Source: CAZRRV01 sp045660865
Lineage (GTDB): Bacteria > Bacillota > Clostridia > Oscillospirales > Acutalibacteraceae
Reading direction: 5' to 3'
DNA length: 8,654 bases
Assembly (NCBI GenBank): GCA_045660865.1
Contig: JAZREP010000029.1
Coordinates: 1 to 8,654 of the forward strand
Position numbers and translations under genes: made by a program. Shown here piece after piece: positions 1 to 3,846 of the stretch (position 1 is the first letter of the stretch; every line of letters begins with the position of its first letter). The notes under the pieces were generated by a model. That model was not told the DNA's origin. It did no database searches and saw nothing but the letters and a program-made list of their open reading frames with translations.

Positions 1-716
1 TATTTTAACAGAAGTGCATCAGAAATTCCACTATAACCGAGCAAAACAGGTTTACTAAAGTCAATACCGCCGGCTTTATCTATTTCCTGAACAAGCAAGT
101 TGTTGCCCATTTTAGAGCCACGCGCCTTGCCAAGCATCCCAATTTCTCCGTCAATAACAGAAAGCACGGGTTTAATATTTAATACTCCACCGGCAAATGC
201 TACCGCTTTAGAAATACGACCGCCTTTTTTGAGATACTCAAGGGTATCTACCAAAGCAACGATAACAATCTTTTTCTTTTCTTTCTCGAGTGTTGCCGCA
301 ATTTCCTCAGCACTTTTTCCTTCGTCCAAAAGTCTAAATGCCAATTCTACTAAGATACCGCTACCCATTGCTGCACTGGCACTATCAACGATGTAAATAT
401 TTTCATAATCTGTCGCCGCAATCATAGCGCTTTGGCACGTTCCAGAAAACTTTGAAGCAAGCGTAATAACAACCGCAGCCTCGCCCGCCTCTTTTGCTTT
501 TTGAAACTCTTTCATAAAAGCATCTGGTGTTGCTTGACTTGTAGTAGGAAGCACATCGCTTTCTACAAGTTTTTCATAAAAAGTCTTGTGATCGATGGTG
601 ACGCCGTCAATGTATTCTTCCTGACCGAAGTGAACGGTAAGCGGAACAACATGCACACGGTTTTTAAATTCAGGCATTAAATCTGCTGTGGAATCCACAA
701 TAATTCTTGTTTTCAT
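1..716 (-). CDS. DegV family (FakB-like) fatty-acid-binding protein, 3' end cut by window
   Basis: The gene starts at the ATG complementary to 714-716 and reads 238 codons off the left edge of the window, with no stop. DegV proteins are usually about 280 residues, so only the C-terminal ~15% is missing. Family marks are visible: DSTADL near residues 8-13, PTTSQATPDAF near 58-68, SGTCQSA near 91-97, VDSASAAMGSG near 110-120, and GGRIS followed by KP. In the characterised FakB proteins, the Thr and Ser of the TSQ and SGT motifs hold a fatty-acid carboxylate that is phosphorylated by FakA; that is family knowledge, not shown here. An AAAGGA ribosome binding site lies at 727-732. It is the third gene of the HAD-MarR-DegV operon, 31 bases after the MarR stop, with no separate promoter seen. 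No FakA gene is in the window. Confidence 0.93.
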   Translation of the reverse strand, partial: MKTRIIVDSTADLMPEFKNRVHVVPLTVHFGQEEYIDGVTIDHKTFYEKLVESDVLPTTSQATPDAFMKEFQKAKEAGEAAVVITLASKFSGTCQSAMIAATDYENIYIVDSASAAMGSGILVELAFRLLDEGKSAEEIAATLEKEKKKIVIVALVDTLEYLKKGGRISKAVAFAGGVLNIKPVLSVIDGEIGMLGKARGSKMGNNLLVQEIDKAGGIDFSKPVLLGYSGISDALLLK

Positions 717-726
717 TCTATTCAAA

Positions 727-732
727 TCCTTT
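727..732 (-). promoter_or_regulatory. Ribosome binding site of degV-like gene
   Basis: AAAGGA on the minus strand, 10 bases before the ATG at 716. It lies in the short gap after the MarR gene and supports the chosen DegV start. Confidence 0.7.
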
Positions 733-747
733 CGTTGTTTATCATCA

Positions 748-1200
748 TTATTCCGGTATGCCTTCTTTACTGAGCATGGTTAAATTAGATGTAATTGACT
801 CAAGTGCCTTGTAAAAAACATCTCTTGTTTCGTCATCGAGGTCTTTGCCTGCTAATTCAACTGCTTTGCTTGCGCGAATGCTAACTTGTTCAGCGGCAGT
901 TTTTCCTTCATTAGTAAGAATCCAAAGCCCACGATAAAGGCTTCCACCAACGTCCTTTTTACAAGCAAGTCCTTTTTCTTCAAGAATAGCAATCATACGT
1001 GATGCATCAGATTTATCCTTGCCGCTAATCTCACAAAGTTTAGGTACAGTAATACCGTCAGGATATTTGTACATAGTGGTGAGGTATGTGGCATGAGGGC
1101 TTTTTAAGCCGTATTTTGCAAGCTCCTCAGAAGCCAGCTTACGCCAGCAACGAGATATCTCAGAGATAGCAAATGAAAACCGTTCAAATCTGTCTAACAT
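748..1200 (-). CDS. MarR family winged-helix transcriptional regulator
   Basis: A 150-residue protein, the normal MarR length. Residues 1-35 and 105-145 are the helices expected to form the dimer interface. The winged helix-turn-helix lies between: ITVPKLCEISGK (50-61), the likely recognition helix KSDASRMIAILEEKGL (63-78), a wing KKDVGGSLYRG (81-91) and the WILTNEGK strand (93-100). Its ATG shares one base with the HAD stop (TAATG), and its ribosome binding site GGAGG lies inside the end of the HAD gene, so the two are translationally coupled. MarR proteins usually repress their own operon by binding palindromes. Here two near-identical palindromes sit on the operon promoter (1943-1978 and 1990-2003) and are the obvious targets (inference). 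The ligand is unknown. A fatty acid or acyl carrier would fit the DegV neighbour, but nothing in the protein proves it. Confidence 0.92.
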   Translation of the reverse strand: MLDRFERFSFAISEISRCWRKLASEELAKYGLKSPHATYLTTMYKYPDGITVPKLCEISGKDKSDASRMIAILEEKGLACKKDVGGSLYRGLWILTNEGKTAAEQVSIRASKAVELAGKDLDDETRDVFYKALESITSNLTMLSKEGIPE

Positions 1201-1919
1201 TATTTTTCCTCCATTAAGTTATCAATAAATTGAAGTAACTCATCGAAACCGCCGTTATGGTAATTCGAAATATCTTTATCTGTTTTATTGATTAGGCAAT
1301 CTGTTAGCAAAAAGACCTTCATTCCAAGTTCTTCTGCCACCATATCGTCGCCAACATCGTTGCCCACCATCAAACATTCCTCCGGCCGGGCATCCAACTG
1401 TTTTAGCAGTTCTTTATAATAATACGGGTTAGGCTTACTGTATTTTGAGTTTTCATAGGTTGTAAAAAACTCAAAATCTTCCGGCTTTAGTCCGGCCCAG
1501 CCAATTCGTTTTTCGGTTGCAATAGACGGGAATATAGGATTGGTAGCAAGAACAATGCGAATGCCGGCTTTTTTAAGGTTATCCACTATTTCTGCGGCCA
1601 TAGGATTATAGCCACACACCTCTTTCACGGCATCAAAATTTTCTTCGTAAAACTTTTCAAACAAAGGCATATCTGCCAATGCTTTTTCGCCGTATTGCGA
1701 AGCAAAGTAATTCCAAAACGCTTCTTCATTTGTTATTTGCCCATCATTTTTTATCATTTCAATGGTTCCTGACCATATTGCATCAATCAATGCTTTAGGC
1801 TCATAACCATGAGGGGCAAGTTTTGCTGCAATTCCCTTGAAATATGCCTTTACAAAAACATCTTGATCCATAGGAAGTAAGGTTCCATCTAAGTCAAACA
1901 GCACCACTTTAATACTCAT
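1200..1919 (-). CDS. HAD superfamily hydrolase (phosphatase)
   Basis: A 239-residue haloacid dehalogenase-fold hydrolase with all four motifs: motif I DLDGT (9-13, nucleophile D9 and acid/base D11), motif II Thr in LATNP (T126), motif III Lys in SKPNP (K162), and motif IV GNDVGDD (186-192, with D188 and D192 for Mg2+). Residues ~15-100 form a helical C1-type cap. It is therefore most likely a Mg2+-dependent small-molecule phosphatase of the phosphoglycolate-phosphatase-like group; the substrate cannot be told. It is the first gene of the HAD-MarR-DegV operon. GGAG at 1927-1930 lies 7 bases before the ATG. The stop TAA overlaps the MarR ATG by one base. No catalytic residue is missing. Confidence 0.92.
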   Translation of the reverse strand: MSIKVVLFDLDGTLLPMDQDVFVKAYFKGIAAKLAPHGYEPKALIDAIWSGTIEMIKNDGQITNEEAFWNYFASQYGEKALADMPLFEKFYEENFDAVKEVCGYNPMAAEIVDNLKKAGIRIVLATNPIFPSIATEKRIGWAGLKPEDFEFFTTYENSKYSKPNPYYYKELLKQLDARPEECLMVGNDVGDDMVAEELGMKVFLLTDCLINKTDKDISNYHNGGFDELLQFIDNLMEEK

Positions 1920-1942
1920 TTTTATTCTCCGTTCTCATTATC

Positions 1943-1978
1943 ATAATACAAAAGTTGAAATTTCAACTTTTGTATTAT
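1943..1978. promoter_or_regulatory. 36-bp perfect palindrome, probable MarR operator (downstream site)
   Basis: A perfect inverted repeat centred between 1960 and 1961, with arms ataatacaaaagttgaaa and its complement. The core GTTGAAATTTCAAC is at 1954-1967. It overlaps the -10 box (1974-1979) and the predicted start point (~1967) of the HAD-MarR-DegV promoter, where a bound dimer would block RNA polymerase. Assignment to the MarR protein rests on position and symmetry only. Confidence 0.8.
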
Positions 1979-2002
1979 ACCCCAAACAAGTTGAAATGTC
2001 AA
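1974..2002 (-). promoter_or_regulatory. Consensus promoter of the HAD-MarR-DegV operon
   Basis: On the minus strand: TTGACA (1997-2002), a 17-base spacer, TATAAT (1974-1979). All twelve hexamer bases match the housekeeping sigma consensus. The predicted start is near 1967, giving a leader of about 48 bases. Such a strong promoter with two operators on it suggests tight repression by default. Confidence 0.9.
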
Positions 2003-2003
2003 C
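1990..2003. promoter_or_regulatory. Second MarR-type operator overlapping the -35 box
   Basis: GTTGAAATGTCAAC differs by one base from the core of the 1943-1978 palindrome. The differing base is part of the -35 TTGACA, so promoter strength and operator symmetry share sequence. The centre-to-centre distance between the two operators is 36 bp. Confidence 0.75.
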
Positions 2004-2045
2004 AAGTGATTAGTGACTCTACTCTTTTCGGGATTGTACACATAA

Positions 2046-2077
2046 AAGCCGAATGAGTTTTTATACCCATCCGGCTT
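2046..2077 (-). terminator. Hairpin with U-rich tail on the minus strand (attenuator-like)
   Basis: A 10-bp stem (2046-2055 with 2068-2077) and a 12-base loop. On the minus strand the one imperfect pair is a G-U wobble and the stem is followed by CUUUUAUGUG. On the plus strand the same pair is A-C and there is no U-run. It is therefore best read as a minus-strand terminator or attenuator. No full gene precedes it on that strand, only the short leader-like ORF at 2095-2133. Confidence 0.5.
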
Positions 2078-2094
2078 CGTGACAGTTTGAATAT

Positions 2095-2133
2095 CTAATT
2101 TTGGCTGCTCAGATCAGTGGATTTCTGATGCAT
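2095..2133 (-). other. Short leader-peptide-like ORF, 12 codons
   Basis: The minus strand reads MHQKSTDLSSQN then TAG. A good AAAGGAG site lies at 2152-2158 but is 18 bases from this ATG. The correct 9-base spacing instead points to an ATT in the same frame three codons upstream, as if an original ATG had been lost. Position between a 5' hairpin (2191-2269) and a U-tailed hairpin (2046-2077) is that of a leader peptide in a translation-coupled attenuator. Expression is unproven. Confidence 0.3.
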
Positions 2134-2190
2134 ATTTAGAATGTTATTCTGCTCCTTTCTAAAACCGCCCAAAAACCCATTTTTGACACC

Positions 2191-2269
2191 AATGCGTTCA
2201 ATGGGGCAAACCAGCGAAAACCCTAGTGTTTATGCGGGTTTCAAGCGGTTTGCCCTATTATAACGCATT
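2191..2269. repeat. Large nested inverted repeat (three stacked stems)
   Basis: Three arms pair in register: AATGCGTT (2191-2198) with AACGCATT (2262-2269), GGGCAAACC (2204-2212) with GGTTTGCCC (2247-2255), and AAACCC (2218-2223) with GGGTTT (2236-2241). The right end overlaps the AbrB-like fossil of repeat copy 1. A TATAAT on the minus strand (2257-2262) could start an RNA whose 5' end lies in this fold, but no good -35 is seen. Attachment-site or leader-RNA roles are both possible. Confidence 0.6.
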
Positions 2270-2303
2270 CCTCTATTCTACGAACTATTCCAGTTGCGTT
2301 CAA
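2241..2303 (-). pseudogene. Fossil N-terminus of an AbrB/SpoVT-like regulator (copy 1)
   Basis: From a TTG at 2301-2303 the minus strand reads (M)NATGIVRRIEECVIIGQTA then stop. The first twelve residues match the well-known start of AbrB/SpoVT transition-state regulators (M-x-A/S-TGIVR-R-I/V-D/E-D/E), after which similarity ends. AAAGGAG at 2313-2319 sits at proper spacing. It is most likely what is left of a regulator gene once divergent from the small gene on the right. The same fossil recurs at 3557-3637. Confidence 0.5.
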
Positions 2304-2327
2304 ATATAAATTCTCCTTTACAACATC

Positions 2328-2375
2328 GTAGGGGCGAACTATGTTCGCCCGCGGGCGTACGCAGAACGCCCCTAC
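2328..2375. repeat. TGTAGGGG-type palindromic element, 48 bp
   Basis: Outer arms GTAGGGG (2328-2334) and CCCCTAC (2369-2375). Inside are two smaller hairpins: GGGCGAAC/GTTCGCCC (2332-2350) and GGGCGT/ACGCCC (2353-2371). This is the cloverleaf-like plan of the GTAGGGGCG...CGCCCCTAC repeats scattered in many clostridial genomes. The element is GC-rich against an AT-rich background, which marks it as inserted. Confidence 0.8.
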
Positions 2376-2437
2376 AACAAATAATTTCAAATTGCGATGT
2401 TAGTATTTGTGATTTAAGGAGACTTATACTGCAACAA

Positions 2438-2466
2438 TTTACTTTTGAAATTAAATATGATATAAT
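2438..2466 (+). promoter_or_regulatory. Promoter of the small membrane protein gene
   Basis: TTTACT (2438-2443), a 17-base spacer, TATAAT (2461-2466), with TG one base before the -10 (extended -10). The identical arrangement occurs in repeat copy 2 at 3798-3826, so the promoter has been kept while neighbouring bases drifted. Confidence 0.8.
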
Positions 2467-2486
2467 AAATTAATGGCGGTGATATT

Positions 2487-2810
2487 ATGCGTGTTCAAAA
2501 ATGCTATATTGGATATTGTACTGTTACTTGGTTGCTATGGATTACCACTCTTGTATTAGTTCCAAATTCTGGTGGTGCATTTGATGTCCACAACGAAGCA
2601 CTCTATTATTTTGTCAATAAGCTTTCAAGTATATCTGTATTGATTTCTTGGATTCCTGCCCATCCGATTTTATTCATTCTTTCACTTGTTTCTTCTATTA
2701 AAAACAAGCGAAAAGGATATATCGCATTTAATATTTCCAGTATACTCTTTACAACCATTTTAGCATTTGCTATATTGGGTTTCCACGTATGGCTTATAGG
2801 CGGTGTTTAA
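2487..2810 (+). CDS. Small three-helix membrane protein, unknown function
   Basis: A 107-residue protein I do not recognise. Three hydrophobic segments are visible: about 9-27 (YCTVTWLLWITTLVLVP), 48-70 (SISVLISWIPAHPILFILSLVSS) and 80-105 (FNISSILFTTILAFAILGFHVWLIGG). A basic loop KNKRKG at 72-77 favours a cytoplasmic position between helices 2 and 3. It has no signal peptidase site or enzyme motif. GGCGGTGAT precedes the ATG at the same distance as in the lipoprotein gene at 3847, because both genes sit behind copies of one promoter module. A strong terminator follows six bases after the stop, so it is a single-gene unit. Real expression is likely given promoter, ribosome site and terminator; function is open. 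Confidence 0.75.
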   Translation: MRVQKCYIGYCTVTWLLWITTLVLVPNSGGAFDVHNEALYYFVNKLSSISVLISWIPAHPILFILSLVSSIKNKRKGYIAFNISSILFTTILAFAILGFHVWLIGGV

Positions 2811-2815
2811 TCATT

Positions 2816-2846
2816 CAGCGGAGTGAAAAAATCACTCCGCTGTTTT
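2816..2846 (+). terminator. Intrinsic terminator of the membrane protein gene
   Basis: An 11-bp perfect stem CAGCGGAGTGA/TCACTCCGCTG (2816-2826 with 2832-2842), a five-A loop, then TTTTATATATTTTT. Confidence 0.92.
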
Positions 2847-2903
2847 ATATATTTTTGTGAAAAAATATATAGAAGTATGTAAAAATATATACAATATATT
2901 GAT

Positions 2904-2919
2904 TTTTCGAAATCGAAAA
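2904..2919. promoter_or_regulatory. 16-bp palindrome upstream of a strong promoter
   Basis: TTTTCGA (2904-2910) and TCGAAAA (2913-2919) around AA. It is flanked by two direct copies of ACAATATAT (2891-2899, 2921-2929) 30 bases apart. It ends 12 bases before the -35 box of the 2932-2960 promoter, where an activator or repressor could bind. The regulator is unknown. Confidence 0.4.
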
Positions 2920-2931
2920 CACAATATATAG

Positions 2932-2960
2932 TTGACAAAAGCGAATGATATAAGTATAAT
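2932..2960 (+). promoter_or_regulatory. Perfect consensus promoter (toxin-like / small RNA unit)
   Basis: TTGACA (2932-2937), a 17-base spacer, TATAAT (2955-2960). The predicted start at about 2967 lies within the 12-bp stem-loop at 2962-2993. Downstream on this strand are only a 15-codon ORF and, further on, the gene pair at 3189-3531. Confidence 0.9.
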
Positions 2961-2961
2961 A

Positions 2962-2993
2962 ATAGTTGGCGAATAACTATTTTCGCCAACTAT
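2962..2993 (+). other. 5' stem-loop at the transcript start
   Basis: ATAGTTGGCGAA (2962-2973) pairs perfectly with TTCGCCAACTAT (2982-2993) around an 8-base loop. No U-run follows, so it is not a terminator. With the start near 2967 it would cap the RNA's 5' end, a common stabilising feature of type I toxin mRNAs. It could also be an operator. Confidence 0.6.
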
Positions 2994-3017
2994 TTCGTGA
3001 AAGTGTGGTGGTAGAAT

Positions 3018-3065
3018 ATGATTGTGGTTTATAAAAAGAAAAAATCCTATGATTTACGGCAATAA
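3018..3065 (+). CDS. 15-codon ORF, possible remnant of a type I holin-like toxin
   Basis: It reads MIVVYKKKKSYDLRQ then TAA. A GGTGG stretch lies just before the ATG. Small holin-like type I toxins of Firmicutes typically run M-(I/T/V)2-3-Y-E..., a single membrane helix, then a Lys-rich tail. Here the start-like MIVVY is joined directly to KKKK with no membrane helix, as though the helix was deleted. That reading is inference from pattern only. Promoter, 5' stem-loop and an antisense terminator around it support that the locus was, or is, an expressed small RNA unit. It may not be translated. Confidence 0.3.
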   Translation: MIVVYKKKKSYDLRQ

Positions 3066-3114
3066 ATCATAAGATTTTTCTGGGCGGATGTGTTTTACAC
3101 AACCGATTGCTTAT
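3033..3114 (-). ncRNA. Candidate antisense (antitoxin-like) small RNA
   Basis: The minus strand has a plausible promoter at 3121-3149 and, about 50 bases downstream, a U-tailed terminator hairpin (3040-3079). An RNA of roughly 80 bases would overlap the 3' half of the 15-codon ORF and the 3' part of its transcript. Convergent overlap at the 3' ends is a typical plan for type I toxin-antitoxin pairs. Boundaries are predictions. Confidence 0.35.
3040..3079 (-). terminator. 17-bp stem terminator, best on the minus strand
   Basis: Stem 3040-3056 with 3063-3079 and a 6-base loop. The single imperfect pair is C-A in plus-strand RNA but G-U in minus-strand RNA. On the minus strand the stem runs into UUUUUUCUUUUU, an excellent termination tail. 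On the plus strand the tail is only five U inside the stem, so some read-through toward 3189 is possible. Confidence 0.65.
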
Positions 3115-3133
3115 ATGGTTAGTTTAACACATC
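3087..3133. other. Nested stem-loop between antisense promoter and terminator
   Basis: GATGTGTT (3087-3094) pairs with AACACATC (3126-3133), enclosing AACC/GGTT (3101-3104 with 3117-3120). The outer arm overlaps the antisense -10 box. It may form in a plus-strand read-through leader for the 3189 gene. It matches no riboswitch class I know. Confidence 0.4.
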
Positions 3134-3149
3134 TTCCCTTCAATGTCTA
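3121..3149 (-). promoter_or_regulatory. Candidate promoter of the antisense RNA
   Basis: On the minus strand: TAGACA (3144-3149), a 17-base spacer, TAAACT (3121-3126), with TG one base before the -10. Five of six and four of six bases match consensus. Moderate strength. Confidence 0.4.
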
Positions 3150-3188
3150 CTAGCAAAATAACAAAATTTTTAGAAGGGAGCATTTAAT

Positions 3189-3401
3189 ATGGCATATTAT
3201 GTAGTTAACAAAAATCAAACTCATAATCCTGGACTTCATCATGAAGTTCACACACTTGAACATGCAAATAAAATGCATATTACAAACGTTATATCTTTAG
3301 GTTTTTGCGTAAACGATTTTGACGCATTAACAAAAGCTAAATCTTATTATTGGGATGCAGATGGATGCAAAAACTGTTGTCCTAGCATTCATAGGGGGTA
3401 A
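3189..3401 (+). CDS. Small His/Cys-rich protein, unknown function
   Basis: A 70-residue soluble protein. It starts at an ATG nine bases after AGAAGGGAG, a strong ribosome site. I recognise the layout of a widespread small uncharacterised family: Y-Y-V-V-N-K-N near the N-terminus (3-9), a His-Glu-Val-His stretch (18-21), a Gly-Phe turn, an AKSYY helix end (50-54) and a closing DGCKNCCPSIH (58-68). The recurring His (H17, H18, H21, H25) and Cys (C40, C60, C63, C64) residues plus H68 could bind a metal such as zinc. From memory, the family usually has a Cys where this protein has H25, which would keep a ligand; treat that as unverified. The ribosome site of the next gene overlaps its last codons, so the two are coupled. 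Confidence 0.75.
   Translation: MAYYVVNKNQTHNPGLHHEVHTLEHANKMHITNVISLGFCVNDFDALTKAKSYYWDADGCKNCCPSIHRG
3393..3398 (+). promoter_or_regulatory. Ribosome binding site inside the preceding gene
   Basis: AGGGGG is formed by the last two sense codons of the 70-residue protein and lies 7 bases before the ATG at 3406. It fixes that start and couples translation of the two small genes. Confidence 0.7.
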
Positions 3402-3405
3402 TAAA

Positions 3406-3531
3406 ATGGCAGTTCATCACGGCGGTAAAGTTGGCAAAGCAGCAAAAACTTTAGCTTCGAAAACTTCTTCAGGCAAAGCTAAAAGCTCGGCTGGCAAAAC
3501 TTTAGCAAATCACAAATCCGCAAAGCACTAA
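3406..3531 (+). CDS. 41-residue highly basic Lys/Ala/Ser peptide
   Basis: The ORF begins with MAVHHGGKVGKAAK and ends at TAA 3529-3531, four bases after the preceding stop. It has nine Lys and four His, no acidic and no aromatic residue. An internal near-repeat is visible: KAAKTLASKTS (11-21) and SAGKTLANHKS (28-38). Composition resembles a histone H1 tail, so binding to DNA, RNA or an acidic partner is possible. A disordered partner of the acidic/His/Cys neighbour is another possibility. The strong overlapping ribosome site, tight spacing and a terminator right after the stop make it a real gene in spite of its size. I cannot assign a function. Confidence 0.7.
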   Translation: MAVHHGGKVGKAAKTLASKTSSGKAKSSAGKTLANHKSAKH

Positions 3532-3541
3532 TTTATTTAAG

Positions 3542-3572
3542 AAAGCGAGGTGAAATTCACCTCGCTTTTGCT
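3542..3572 (+). terminator. Terminator of the small gene pair (first of two identical copies)
   Basis: AAAGCGAGGTG and its complement CACCTCGCTTT form an 11-bp stem around AAATT (extendable to 13 bp), then TTTTGCT. The 31 bases 3542-3572 are identical to 4395-4425. Confidence 0.9.
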
Positions 3573-3637
3573 ATGTATTTTATTGGTGTTATTATACCGC
3601 AATCCTCGATTCTTCTCACAATCCCGGTTGCTTCCAT
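3557..3637 (-). pseudogene. Fossil N-terminus of an AbrB/SpoVT-like regulator (copy 2)
   Basis: From the ATG at 3635-3637 the minus strand reads MEATGIVRRIEDCGIIT and runs on to a stop inside the terminator. Residues 1-12 fit the AbrB/SpoVT start; a Cys stands where the family has Leu, and then the match is lost before the IPKEIR part of the fold. AAAGGAG at 3648-3654 is intact. Compared with copy 1, third-position changes dominate in the matching codons (GCA/GCA, ACC/ACT, GGG/GGA, GTG/GTT, AGA/CGT), suggesting the ancestor was under protein-level selection before decay. Confidence 0.55.
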
Positions 3638-3661
3638 ATATACATTTCTCCTTTACAACAC

Positions 3662-3735
3662 GTAGGGGAGGGGTTCCATCCCCTCCCGCAAAATAAGATG
3701 AAACCTCACGGGAGGGCGCAGAGACCCTCCCCTAC
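3662..3735. repeat. TGTAGGGG-type palindromic element, 74 bp
   Basis: Outer arms GTAGGGGAGGG (3662-3672) and CCCTCCCCTAC (3725-3735). Inner hairpins GGGAGGGG/CCCCTCCC (3666-3687) and GGGAGGG/CCCTCCC (3710-3731). It occupies the same site as the 48-bp element in copy 1, but the interior is different while pairing is kept. Confidence 0.8.
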
Positions 3736-3797
3736 AACAAATAATTTCAAATTGCGATGGTAGTATTTGTGATTTAAGGGGATTTATACTGCAACAA

Positions 3798-3826
3798 TTT
3801 ACTTTTACATTCAATTATGTTATAAT
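3798..3826 (+). promoter_or_regulatory. Promoter of the lipoprotein gene
   Basis: TTTACT (3798-3803), 17 bases, TATAAT (3821-3826), with TGT before the -10 (extended -10). Same positions as in module copy 1. Confidence 0.8.
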
Positions 3827-3846
3827 AAATCAAAGGCGGTGATTTT

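Larger units (their letters stand above)
2257..2489 (+). repeat. Divergent promoter module, copy 1
   Basis: Aligned from the ATTATA at 2257 to the start codon at 2487, this stretch matches 3591-3849. Order: AbrB-like fossil (leftward), CTCCTTTACAACA, a TGTAGGGG palindrome, then 111 bases to the start codon with no gap. By hand I count about 13 mismatches over the last 114 aligned bases. The two copies drive unrelated genes. Confidence 0.85.

Noticed and set aside
2191..2269. Integron attC-like site
   Set aside because: The outer arms carry GTT and AAC in the opposite order to attC core sites, and no integrase gene is in the window.
2807..2989. A 60-codon minus-strand ORF across the terminator and strong promoter
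   Set aside because: It has no ribosome site, an unnatural composition (Tyr/Ile/Phe-rich from AT-rich DNA), and covers a terminator stem and a perfect plus-strand promoter.
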